Origin: an uncultured Arachnia sp.
GTDB taxonomy: Bacteria > Actinomycetota > Actinomycetes > Propionibacteriales > Propionibacteriaceae
Length of the DNA stretch: 64,000 nucleotides
Assembly: GCA_947493705.1 (NCBI GenBank)
Contig: CANLSH010000011.1
Coordinates: 44,449-108,448 of the forward strand
Reading direction: 5' to 3'
Under the pieces are notes generated by a model. That model ran no database searches, was not told where the DNA came from, and worked only from the letters and a program-made list of their open reading frames with translations. The number at the start of each line of letters is the position of its first letter. The first letter of the stretch is position 1. Of this stretch, positions 23,922-32,606 are shown one piece after another. The position numbers were made by a program, and so were the translations under genes.

Positions 23922-25304
23922 ATGGAGGACGCCGGGGGTCAGGGTTGCACACAGCTGGATGCTGTGGTGGATGCCGTCGCTGCAATGGCGGCCGCAGCGA
24001 GCGGGAATGCTGCCGGATTGCTGTCAGTCGTGGCCCAGGTGGATGGGTTGAGTGACCGACTCGCCGGAGTGCGGATGGCATTGCTCCATGACGCCGAGTT
24101 GGCGCGCGAACCCGGGTTGAGTGTGGCCGAGCGGTTGCATGCCACCAACCGGGTGTCGCGCTCCTCGTCGCGGCGTGACGCGCGGCTGGCCGGTGACTTG
24201 GTCAATCGGTTCCAGGTGGTTGCGCAGGCTTGGCGGGACGGGACTGTGTCCGAGCAGCAGGCTCGTGGGATCGTGGCGGGGCTGAAGCACCTGCCGGTGG
24301 CGCTGTCGCCGTCGCAGATGGAAACGTGTCAGGCGGATGTTGTTGCCTTTGCCGACAGGTTGGATCCTGATGAGTTGCGCACGGTCGCCGAGAAGATGGC
24401 TGAAGTCATCGATCCTGAGCGGGCCGAGGCGATGGAGGCCGACCGTGTCGAACGCGATGCCAGGATTGCTCACGCGCGTCGCTCTTTGGTGGTGGTGCCG
24501 GATCACCACGGTTCGATGCTGATCCGCGGCCAGCTACCAGTGGCAGACGGAGAGTTGTTTTTGGCGCAGTTGGATGCACTGATGCCCTCCATCGCCTCCT
24601 ATCAGCTGACAGGAGAGACGCCCGATCGTGCGGCCCGACGCGCGGATGCGTTGGTGCGGTGGTGTGGCATCAACGCTGCTTCCGAGGAACTCCCGGCCAA
24701 GGGTGGAGACAGGCCCCAGGTGTTGCTCACCCTCGGATTGGAGAAGCTGATCAATGGACTCGGTGTTGCCGCTGTCCTGGGAAGCGGGCAGCCGTTGTCG
24801 GCGACCGAAGCCAGACGCCTCTCGTGCGACGCGCACATCACCCCTGCTGTCCTGGGTGGTGCATCGACGCCGCTCGATGTCGGACGGGCACACCGGTTCT
24901 TCACCCCATCCATTCGCGCCGCCTTGGTGCTTCGGGACCAAGGGTGCGCCTTCCCCGGGTGCGACGCCCCACCGGCGGCGTGTGAGGCCCACCATCAGCG
25001 GCCATGGTGGGCTGGCGGCACGACGTGTGTAGCCAACGGGGTTCTGCTGTGCCCGTACCATCACCGTCTCGTCGAGCCCGACCGGGACAAATCCGCGCAG
25101 GTGCAGTGGCAGATCCTCCTCGACCCGGCCACCGGGCTGCCGTGGTTCACCCCGCCGCGTCAGATTGATCCTGAACGGGTGCCGCGACTGCATCATCGTT
25201 TCTTACTGCAGGGGACCAGCCCGCCCACACCCGCCGCACATGCGAGTGTTGAGAAGTGCGCCACACCCGCCGACCTGCAACCTTCACCAGCCTGGCACTG
25301 CTGA
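23922..25304 (+). CDS. DUF222 / HNH endonuclease domain protein (13E12-repeat type)
   Basis: 460 residues. The N-terminal two thirds are the helical DUF222 region (QARGIVAGLKHLP, LDPDELRTVAEKMAEVIDPE). The C-terminal HNH zinc-like nuclease motif is complete: CAFPGCDAPPAACEAHHQ, then GGTTCVANGVLLCPYHHRLVE. These proteins occur in many copies in actinobacteria; role unproven, DNA cutting or mobile-element association. The ATG at 23922 was chosen over one 30 bases upstream because GGAAG precedes it; both are possible. Confidence 0.88.
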   Translation: MEDAGGQGCTQLDAVVDAVAAMAAAASGNAAGLLSVVAQVDGLSDRLAGVRMALLHDAELAREPGLSVAERLHATNRVSRSSSRRDARLAGDLVNRFQVVAQAWRDGTVSEQQARGIVAGLKHLPVALSPSQMETCQADVVAFADRLDPDELRTVAEKMAEVIDPERAEAMEADRVERDARIAHARRSLVVVPDHHGSMLIRGQLPVADGELFLAQLDALMPSIASYQLTGETPDRAARRADALVRWCGINAASEELPAKGGDRPQVLLTLGLEKLINGLGVAAVLGSGQPLSATEARRLSCDAHITPAVLGGASTPLDVGRAHRFFTPSIRAALVLRDQGCAFPGCDAPPAACEAHHQRPWWAGGTTCVANGVLLCPYHHRLVEPDRDKSAQVQWQILLDPATGLPWFTPPRQIDPERVPRLHHRFLLQGTSPPTPAAHASVEKCATPADLQPSPAWHC

Positions 25305-25461
25305 CCACAACGCTGGCCGAGTGGAATCACAACGCCACCAGAACCCGTCACTACATCCGGGGATCCCGAAGAACGGTTCGAGGAGTTGTGGGCCGAGCAC
25401 TGGCGAAGGCTTCAGAGTGCCATGACGAGCGAGTTGCTTGACGCCATCAGTAGGGGTGAGT

Positions 25462-26538
25462 TCATGGCACAGCCGGAGAGCGGTTCAGAGTTGTGGCGTA
25501 TTCCACGATGGCGGTGACGGCCTCCTTGGCGGAACGACCAGCACCAATGATCGTGGCCGACGTGGACCCCAACCCACTCCCGTGGCTGAGTAGGAATAGT
25601 CGTGGTTCATCAAGTGACTGGGTGCCAACGGTGCGAGGCACGTGGTTGTGACGGCTCAACTGGAGCGGTGCCAGATGTCCCAGAGCGGGGCGGAAACCGG
25701 TACACCAGATGATCGTGTCGCAGTCATAGCGTTCGCCGGAATCCCATGCGACACCCGTCGGTGTGATCCGATCGAACATGGACTTCGCTTCCAGCACGCC
25801 ACGGCTACGAGCATCTTTCACACTGGGCACCATGACGATGTCGCCCAGCCCGTGCGGCCGTTCAGCGTCCCCACTCATTGACGAGTTCTTGACACCTTGG
25901 CTGGTGATATCGAACAGGACGCGTCCGTCGACATCGTCGGGCATGAATCTGGGCGGTTCACGGGTGACCCACAACGTCTCAGCGACGGTGGACACTTCTG
26001 CAAGGATTTGGGCTGCGGAGTTTCCACCACCCACCACGACGACGGGCTGATCGGCGACGTCGACCGGGTTGCTGTAGGAGACCGTATGTAGGTGGCTACC
26101 CCCGAATGTCCGTGCTCCAGGAAGACCTGGCACGAAAGGGGAGTCCCACGTGCCCGTGGCATTGATGACGAATGACGCCCGCCATGTGCCAGCATCGGTA
26201 TCGATTCGCAGGTGCGGACCATCGTCGTGCACCGTTTCGACATGCACCGGTCTGCGCACCGGCAGCTCGTAGCGACGTTCGTAGGCTTCCAAGTACCCGA
26301 CGGCGTGCTTGGCGGTCGGGAACGCTTCGCCTTCCTGCGGGGGCATGCCCCATCCCGGCAATGAGTTGTAGGCAGTTGGGGAGAACAGGCGCAGCGAGTC
26401 CCAGCCGTGTTGCCAGGCTCCGCCGGGACGTGTTTGGCCATCAAGGATGACAAAATTTAATCCGGCTCGGCGCAGATAGTACCCGGCAGCCAAGCCTGCC
26501 TGGCCCCCTCCTATGACGGCTACATCAACGCCGTGCAC
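25462..26538 (-). CDS. Flavin-dependent monooxygenase / pyridine nucleotide-disulfide oxidoreductase-like
   Basis: 358 residues. VAVIGGGQAGLAAGYYLRRAG binds FAD, VVVVGGGNSAAQILAEV binds NADPH, and CDTIIWCTGFRP is the ATG-like motif of the CzcO/YpdA-type flavoprotein group. Likely an NADPH-dependent monooxygenase; substrate unknown. The GTG at 26538 has GGAAGG upstream and lies 19 bases from the Pnkp gene on the same strand, so it may be the third gene of the hen1-pnkp transcript. Confidence 0.88.
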   Translation of the reverse strand: MHGVDVAVIGGGQAGLAAGYYLRRAGLNFVILDGQTRPGGAWQHGWDSLRLFSPTAYNSLPGWGMPPQEGEAFPTAKHAVGYLEAYERRYELPVRRPVHVETVHDDGPHLRIDTDAGTWRASFVINATGTWDSPFVPGLPGARTFGGSHLHTVSYSNPVDVADQPVVVVGGGNSAAQILAEVSTVAETLWVTREPPRFMPDDVDGRVLFDITSQGVKNSSMSGDAERPHGLGDIVMVPSVKDARSRGVLEAKSMFDRITPTGVAWDSGERYDCDTIIWCTGFRPALGHLAPLQLSRHNHVPRTVGTQSLDEPRLFLLSHGSGLGSTSATIIGAGRSAKEAVTAIVEYATTLNRSPAVP

Positions 26539-26557
26539 GCCAGAACCTTCCGAGCCT

Positions 26558-29053
26558 TCACAGCCGCGGATCGACGGGCTCGGACTCCAACGCCAGGACC
26601 GCGAACACGCATTGGTGGATTCGCCAGACGGGTTCACCGCGGGTTGCCCGTCGTAGTGCTTCGAGCCCGAGGGCGTACTCCCGCAAGGCCATGGAACGCT
26701 TGTGCTTGAGGTTGCGTTGCTTGAGCCGTTTCAGCGCCGACGGGTCGGTGTAGTCGGCTCCGTAGATGATCCGCAAATATTCCCGGCCACGCACCTTGAG
26801 CCCCGGTTGCACGAGTCCGGATCGGCCTCGCACGAGGTTGTCCAGCGGTTTGACGACCATGCCCTCGCCGCCATCAGCGGTGATGTCCTCCCACCACTGA
26901 ACTCCCGCGGCGCGTGAATCCCCATCGCCTGTTTCGACCACGAGGTTGCGTGTGGGTCGGAACAGTTCTGGGTCGGACTGCACGAGCCGGTCAGCAAGTC
27001 CCAGATGCCACAGATGATCACGGGTTTCGTATGTTGCCGCGTCGCTGGCGAGCACCTGAAACGGTGCGATCTGGATACCGAGGGTGGTGTTGACCGGCTG
27101 GATGTAGTGCCGGTAGGCCTCGACGAAGAGCTCTGCGTTGGCAGCACGTGAGCGTGTCCGTGCCAGGAGTTTCCCGACGTCGGCGCCGCGTAACGCTGCC
27201 GTTTCGAGCTCTGCGATGGCTGCCGGCAGGGCGGCGGTGGCTGCGGAGCCCACCCGTGCGTACTGGTCACGGATCATCGCTTCCGCTTTCGCTGTCCACG
27301 GGAGAATCTCGGTGTCCAGCAGCAACCAACTGGCCTCGAGTTCCGCCCACAGGCCAGCAGCCGAGATGGCGCTCGCGACCCGCGACAGCACGGCAGTCTG
27401 CTTCTCCGAACCGGAGAAAGCCCGCCCGGTGCGGGAGTAGATGACGCCAGTACCGTCAGCGCTCACCCTCACGATGGCACGCGAACCCATGTGCTTCTCC
27501 TGACAGATCACACGCCCGACGCCGTGCTTCGCGTAGTGGCTGAACGCCTCGTCGGGATGCTCCAGCACCCCGTCGCGCGATGAGCTGTCAACGGGCGACA
27601 TCGTGGGTGGCAGGTAGATGAGATCAGCCGGCGGCAGTGCGAACCTGCTCATGACTTCCAAGGCACCGGCCGCGTCCTCCTCGCGCAGCGAGACGCGCCC
27701 CATGTGCTCGGTTTCGATGACCCGGTGTCCGAGCACATCGGTCAGCGTCAACGTCTCCGGGTCTCGCTCCGGTGGTGCCAGTGGCCGAACCGGCTCGTAG
27801 TACGTCTCGTCAGCTGGCACCGAGACGACTTCACGCTCGGGGTAGCGCAGAGCGGTGAGGTGACCCCCGAAGACGCAGCCGGTGTCGAGGCACATCGTGT
27901 TGTTGATCCATTCGGCTTCCGGCACGGGGGTGTGCCCGTACAGGACCGTCGCGGCGCCGCGGTAGTCCACGGCCCAGGGGTAGCGCACCGGCAGGCCGAA
28001 CTCGTCGGTCTCGCCGCTGGTGTCCCCGTACAGGGCGAAAGCCCTGACCCGGCCCGAGGCTCGCCCGTGGTACTTCTCCTTCAAGCCGGCATGCGCCACG
28101 ACGAGCTTTCCGTCATCGAGGACGTAGTGGGCGACAAGTCCGTCGCAGAAGTCACGCACCGCACCGACGAATGACTCCTCTTCTCGCGACAGCTGGTCCA
28201 GTGTCTCCTGCAGACCGTGCGTCGCCTTCACGTCCTTGCGGCCGAGAGCACGGACCAGTTTCGCCTCATGGTTGCCCGAGACGCACAGGGCATTGCCGTT
28301 GCTCACCATGCCCATCACCAACCGCAGCACGCCGGGGGAGTCGGGGCCTCGGTCGATCAGATCGCCCACAAAGACGGCTCGCCGCCCCTCCGGATGTGCA
28401 GCATCAACGGGCCGGCCCTTGGCGTCGAACACAGTCACGTACCCCAACTTGTCGAGCAGCGTCTCGAGTTCTGCACGGCAACCATGGACATCGCCGATCA
28501 CGTCGAACGGACCGTGGAGATCGCGACGGTCGTTGAACAGCCGGGTGCGCACGATCGACGCCTCCTCGATTGCCTCGGCCGAGTCCAGGACGTGGATCGT
28601 GCGGAAGCCCTCACGTTTGAGGCCGCGCATGGATCGTCGCAGCTGATCGTGTTGCCGCTTCACGACATGTGCACCGAAGGTGCGATCGGGCCGGGAGGCG
28701 TTGCGCTCCAGCGCCACCGCGGTCGGTACGTCCAGGACGATGGCCACCGGCAGCACGTCGTGTTGCTTCGCCAGGGCCAGTAATGATCTGCGGGCCGAGG
28801 GCTGCACATTGGTGGCATCCACGACCGTCAGCCGGCCACGCTCCAGGCGCTTGCCCGCGATGTATTCCAGGAGGTCGAAGGCATCCTTGGTTGCGCCCTG
28901 ATCATTCGCATCGTCGGAGACCATTGCGCGGCAAGCGTCGCTGGACACGACCTCGGTGGGTAGGAAGTGGGTGGCCGCGAACGTCGACTTGCCCGACCCG
29001 CTCGTGCCGACAAGTACAACGAGTGACAGTTCAGGGATCTGGATGTCGGTCAT
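26558..29053 (-). CDS. pnkp: Polynucleotide kinase-phosphatase-ligase of bacterial RNA repair
   Basis: 831 residues in three domains. Kinase: P-loop GTSGSGKS at 16-23. Metallophosphatase: GDVHGC at 187, GDLIDRGP at 230, GNHE at 260. C-terminal ligase-like domain: nucleotidyl lysine in QEKHMGSR (Lys 520) and EGMVVKPL near the end. Bacterial Pnkp heals the ends of cut RNA and, with Hen1, seals it and leaves it resistant to a repeat cut. The start overlaps the hen1 stop by 4 bases (ATGA). Length matches the family. Confidence 0.95.
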   Translation of the reverse strand: MTDIQIPELSLVVLVGTSGSGKSTFAATHFLPTEVVSSDACRAMVSDDANDQGATKDAFDLLEYIAGKRLERGRLTVVDATNVQPSARRSLLALAKQHDVLPVAIVLDVPTAVALERNASRPDRTFGAHVVKRQHDQLRRSMRGLKREGFRTIHVLDSAEAIEEASIVRTRLFNDRRDLHGPFDVIGDVHGCRAELETLLDKLGYVTVFDAKGRPVDAAHPEGRRAVFVGDLIDRGPDSPGVLRLVMGMVSNGNALCVSGNHEAKLVRALGRKDVKATHGLQETLDQLSREEESFVGAVRDFCDGLVAHYVLDDGKLVVAHAGLKEKYHGRASGRVRAFALYGDTSGETDEFGLPVRYPWAVDYRGAATVLYGHTPVPEAEWINNTMCLDTGCVFGGHLTALRYPEREVVSVPADETYYEPVRPLAPPERDPETLTLTDVLGHRVIETEHMGRVSLREEDAAGALEVMSRFALPPADLIYLPPTMSPVDSSSRDGVLEHPDEAFSHYAKHGVGRVICQEKHMGSRAIVRVSADGTGVIYSRTGRAFSGSEKQTAVLSRVASAISAAGLWAELEASWLLLDTEILPWTAKAEAMIRDQYARVGSAATAALPAAIAELETAALRGADVGKLLARTRSRAANAELFVEAYRHYIQPVNTTLGIQIAPFQVLASDAATYETRDHLWHLGLADRLVQSDPELFRPTRNLVVETGDGDSRAAGVQWWEDITADGGEGMVVKPLDNLVRGRSGLVQPGLKVRGREYLRIIYGADYTDPSALKRLKQRNLKHKRSMALREYALGLEALRRATRGEPVWRIHQCVFAVLALESEPVDPRL

Positions 29054-30462
29054 CGAACCTCCTCCGCCTCGGTGCCAAGACTGAACCCGGCCATCTGGGT
29101 GGGGGAGCCGAGTTCAGCATCGTGTTCCCCGACGGAAAAGTGCTCGACGCCGTAGCCGTGGGACTCAGCCACCGCACGCGCCCAGTCAGCGAACTCCTCG
29201 CGGGTCCACTCGAAGCGATGATCCGGGTGCCTGAAACCGCCGTCGGCCAGTGCCGGGTAGCGCACGTTGTACTCCGCGTTCGGTGTCGTCACGACGACGT
29301 GACGGGGCCGCATCGAACCAAAGACATTCTCGACAACGGTGGGCAACCGCTCCTCGTCGATGTGTTCGATGACCTCCATGAGGATGGCGACGTCGAGATC
29401 GGCGAGACGGTGGTCCTCGTACAGCAGGGAGGAGAGCAGCAGCGTCAGCCGGTCAGCCTGACGCTCGGTCATGCGATCAACATGGAGCCGTTTGGCCGCC
29501 CTGGACAGGTATCTGTCAGAAACCTCTGTGCCGATCACCTTGTCAATCCCCTGGATCTCAAGCAGCGATCCCAGCAGGGCACCAGACCCACACCCGAGGT
29601 CGACCACCGATGCAGGCTTCAACTCTCTCACGATCTTCAGCACGGCGTCGTGGCGAAGACGGACCAGGGGTCGTGCGCGTTCGGGCTCCTCGTCGTCAGC
29701 GATCTCGTCGGTGGACCGGTCGTCCAGTTCCAGCAACCGCACCATGGCGGTGTCCGCCAATCCCCGCTGGTGAGCCAAGTACCTTTTAGAAATGAGTTCT
29801 CGTTCCGGGTGCGTCGCCAACCAACCGGAGCCGGCTCGCACCAGCTTGTCGACCTCGGTGTCATCCACCCAGTAGTGCTTGGCATCGTCGAGTACCGGCA
29901 GGAGGACGTAGAGATGGTTGAGCGCCTCGGACAGCTGCATGGACCCCACGAGTCTCAAGGACACCAGCGGGGCCTCACCCCATGCGGGCCGCGTCGCATC
30001 CAACATGATCGCAGCCGCGTTGACGTCCCATCCCATGGGGGTGAACATGCGACGGACGAGGTCGGGAGTGCCAGGGACGGTGGGCAACGTGATCGTCAGG
30101 TCCAACGGTGACTCCGCCAATGTTTCGTGACCTTTGGAATGACCATTCACAGCCGACCGGAACACCCTGGCCATCGCGACGGACAACAAGGAGGACGCCG
30201 CGTACGGCCGGTCGTTCACGTACTGACCCAGAGCGAACCCATCCTGTGAACCTGAGCGTCCCCGCACCAGCGCAACGGGGTCCACCTCCAGCAGCATGGC
30301 GACGGTGCAACGGTCCTCATTCACCTCGGGGTAGAAAACATGCGCCATTCCGCCGTACACGTCGAACGCCTGGACCCGCGCCGGATGCTTGTGCAACAGG
30401 TACCCAAGATCGCCCGGCACCTCCAGGACGGGCGAACGATCAGCGGTGACAGTCAACAGCAT
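29050..30462 (-). CDS. hen1: 3' terminal RNA ribose 2'-O-methyltransferase Hen1
   Basis: 470 residues. The N-terminal half is the Pnkp-interacting, ligase-activating region (LGYLLHKHPARVQAFD, YPEVNEDRCTVAMLLEVDP). The C-terminal half is the methyltransferase: ASVVDLGCGSGALLGSL binds SAM and MEVIEHIDEERL with later His residues forms the metal site of Hen1. It methylates the 2'-OH at a damaged RNA 3' end before Pnkp ligation. First gene of hen1-pnkp. The ATG at 30462 is where the family N-terminus begins (MLLTVTADR). Confidence 0.94.
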   Translation of the reverse strand: MLLTVTADRSPVLEVPGDLGYLLHKHPARVQAFDVYGGMAHVFYPEVNEDRCTVAMLLEVDPVALVRGRSGSQDGFALGQYVNDRPYAASSLLSVAMARVFRSAVNGHSKGHETLAESPLDLTITLPTVPGTPDLVRRMFTPMGWDVNAAAIMLDATRPAWGEAPLVSLRLVGSMQLSEALNHLYVLLPVLDDAKHYWVDDTEVDKLVRAGSGWLATHPERELISKRYLAHQRGLADTAMVRLLELDDRSTDEIADDEEPERARPLVRLRHDAVLKIVRELKPASVVDLGCGSGALLGSLLEIQGIDKVIGTEVSDRYLSRAAKRLHVDRMTERQADRLTLLLSSLLYEDHRLADLDVAILMEVIEHIDEERLPTVVENVFGSMRPRHVVVTTPNAEYNVRYPALADGGFRHPDHRFEWTREEFADWARAVAESHGYGVEHFSVGEHDAELGSPTQMAGFSLGTEAEEVR

Positions 30463-30636
30463 CAGCCCAGTCTGCCCCACGCCTCCCCGAGAGGATGTAC
30501 GCGCGGATGCAACTGTTGGGCAACGGCGAGCCAAGGTGGGCACAGCCCTGGGCGATACGTGAGACGGGACAACCATTGACAGCAGTGTGAAAACCTTTTG
30601 GGCATCCCATCGCGTCGTAGGGGGTAGGAGGTCCGG

Positions 30637-31212
30637 ATGGAGGAGTCCACGAGTGCCGCTGTTGGTCCCACCGAGCCAGCCATTTCGGCGAAGCCCGGGA
30701 CCCATGGGGCTGAGCCCCCTCTGGCGCACGGCATCGAGCGATTCCTTGATGAGCGTGGAAGCGGTATTATGCGTGCCGCATGGCTCCTGACGGGCGATGA
30801 CCAGCACGCGGAGGATCTGCTCCAGACCGCTCTGGTGAAGTGGCTGGGGAAATACGACGCCCTGGCCAATGACCACAAGTTCGAGGCCTATCTCCGCACC
30901 ACCATCTACCGCACTTTCGTTTCCTGGTGGCGTCGAAAGAGTTGGACTTCCGAGACCGTCACCGCGCAGGTGCCGGAGCAGGCGGAACATGACGTGCCCA
31001 GCGAGGACCGACTCGATGTGCTGCGGGCACTGGACACTCTTCCGCGCATGCAACGAGCCGTGCTGTCGCTGCGGTACCTGGAGGACCGGCCGATCGCTGA
31101 GGTCGCCCAGGTGCTCGGCATCAGCGAGGGCACGGTCAAGAAGTACGTCCACCGCGGGTGCACGGCCCTGCAGGGGTCGGTGCATCTGACTGACGAGGAG
31201 GCACAGCAATGA
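30637..31212 (+). CDS. ECF sigma factor of the SigE-like group, serpin operon
   Basis: 191 residues. After a 35-residue flexible start, region 2 reads RAAWLLTGDDQHAEDLLQTALVKWLGKY and WWRRKSW, region 4 reads LPRMQRAVLSLRYLEDRPIAEVAQVLGISEGTVKKYVHRGCTAL. This matches the actinobacterial SigE70/SigE family of ECF factors. The stop overlaps the start of a membrane-anchored serpin gene by 4 bases. In such operons the next gene usually encodes the anti-sigma factor, so the serpin protein is the candidate. It is divergent from hen1. Confidence 0.92.
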   Translation: MEESTSAAVGPTEPAISAKPGTHGAEPPLAHGIERFLDERGSGIMRAAWLLTGDDQHAEDLLQTALVKWLGKYDALANDHKFEAYLRTTIYRTFVSWWRRKSWTSETVTAQVPEQAEHDVPSEDRLDVLRALDTLPRMQRAVLSLRYLEDRPIAEVAQVLGISEGTVKKYVHRGCTALQGSVHLTDEEAQQ

Positions 31213-32591
31213 ACGAGGACCAGATCTCCGAAACGCTCAACCGGGTCGTGCCGCACAAGGAGGTACCCGACGGTCTGCTGGCTGGTGCCCGTCGTTGCCG
31301 ACGTCGCGCCCGCACTTTCACCGGTGCTGCAGCTGTCGCGCTGGCGGTCGCCGTCGCCATCCCACTGGGTCTCACCGTGGGTGGGGCGGGTTCCCGTGGG
31401 GACGCCACCGCCGCTGAAAACCTCCAGGGCGCAGCCGCCGTTCTGGTTCTGCCCCTTGATGGAACACCACACACCTCCGATGCTGCCACCGCCAGTTCCC
31501 GCATCGCCTGGGACCTGATGGTCGCCGACGAGGACGTACTGAGCGAGAACAAGTCCATCGCTCCGAGTTCCCTGGCGGTGACGCTGGCCATGCTCGCCGA
31601 GGGCGCAACCGGGGACAGTCTGGCGAGTCTTGATGAGGCGTTTGGTCTCAGCGGTGATGACCGTTCGGCCGCCATGGGTGCGCTGCGGCAGGCACTGGAG
31701 GGTCACGAGGATCTGCCCACGTCGGTGGACGCCGACGATCCGCCCGAGACGCCGGTGGTGCACCAGGCCAACCGCGTCGTGATTCTGGATGACGCCGAGA
31801 TCAAGCAGGACTTCCTCGACCGGCTCGCCAGCTACTACGACACCGGCGCCAAACGGGTCCCCAGCGCCGATGCCAAAGCGGATCTCGACGCGTGGGCAAG
31901 AGAGCACACTGCCGGACTCATCGAGGAATCGGCCATTGAAATCAAGCCGTACACCAGGCTCATCACCCAGGATGCACTCCTGTTCGCGGCCAAGTGGCGC
32001 CAGCCCTTCGAGAACGACGACGTGCCTTTGTCCTTCGCCACTGGCGAGGGCGCCACCGCGGAGATCGATGCGCTGGGGGACACCTTCTTTGTTCCTTACG
32101 CCACCGGCGACGGGTGGGAGGCCGTGCGGCTCGCTTACGATGACACGTTGGCCATGGATGTCATCGTCCCCGAGCGGGGTGTTCATCCCAGCGAGCTCGA
32201 CTTCGACACCATCAACGCCAGCACTTCCGCGCTCAACGACGCCACCGAAACGGGCGTGGACCTCACCATGCCTTCCAGTGACATCACGACCAAGTGGGAC
32301 CTGCTGGAGCCACTTGAGTCTCAGGGAATCGACCTGTTGGACATGGACGGCATCTTCGACGACGCCTTCACTGATCAGGTGGCGCAGCAGGTCCGGCTCA
32401 CCGTCACGGCGCAAGGAACAGTCGGAGCGGCCCTCACCGAGGCTGCCGTCGCAATCGAATCCGCGTCCGAGCCGTCGGCTGCCGTCGAACTGACCGTCGA
32501 CCGGCCATTCGTGATGCGTGTCCTCGACACCCGCACCGGCTGGCCGCTGTTCGTCGCCATCGTCAACAACCCGACTGACCTACCCAACTGA
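31209..32591 (+). CDS. Membrane-anchored serpin, putative anti-sigma partner
   Basis: 460 residues. Residues 1-35 are cytoplasmic and rich in charge (SETLNRVVPHKEVPDGLLAG, RRCRRRAR); one helix (about 36-56) crosses the membrane; the rest is an extracellular serpin. Serpin features: SLAVTLAMLAEGATGDSL, HQANRVVILDD, LITQDALLFAAKWRQPF, DTRTGWPLFVAIVNNP, and a reactive loop region with a QGTVGAALTEAAVA hinge. Serpins trap proteases irreversibly. Its position and topology are those of an anti-sigma factor. About two thirds identical to the next gene's product by eye. Confidence 0.88.
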   Translation: MNEDQISETLNRVVPHKEVPDGLLAGARRCRRRARTFTGAAAVALAVAVAIPLGLTVGGAGSRGDATAAENLQGAAAVLVLPLDGTPHTSDAATASSRIAWDLMVADEDVLSENKSIAPSSLAVTLAMLAEGATGDSLASLDEAFGLSGDDRSAAMGALRQALEGHEDLPTSVDADDPPETPVVHQANRVVILDDAEIKQDFLDRLASYYDTGAKRVPSADAKADLDAWAREHTAGLIEESAIEIKPYTRLITQDALLFAAKWRQPFENDDVPLSFATGEGATAEIDALGDTFFVPYATGDGWEAVRLAYDDTLAMDVIVPERGVHPSELDFDTINASTSALNDATETGVDLTMPSSDITTKWDLLEPLESQGIDLLDMDGIFDDAFTDQVAQQVRLTVTAQGTVGAALTEAAVAIESASEPSAAVELTVDRPFVMRVLDTRTGWPLFVAIVNNPTDLPN

Positions 32592-32606
32592 GAAGAGGAG
32601 TGTGTG

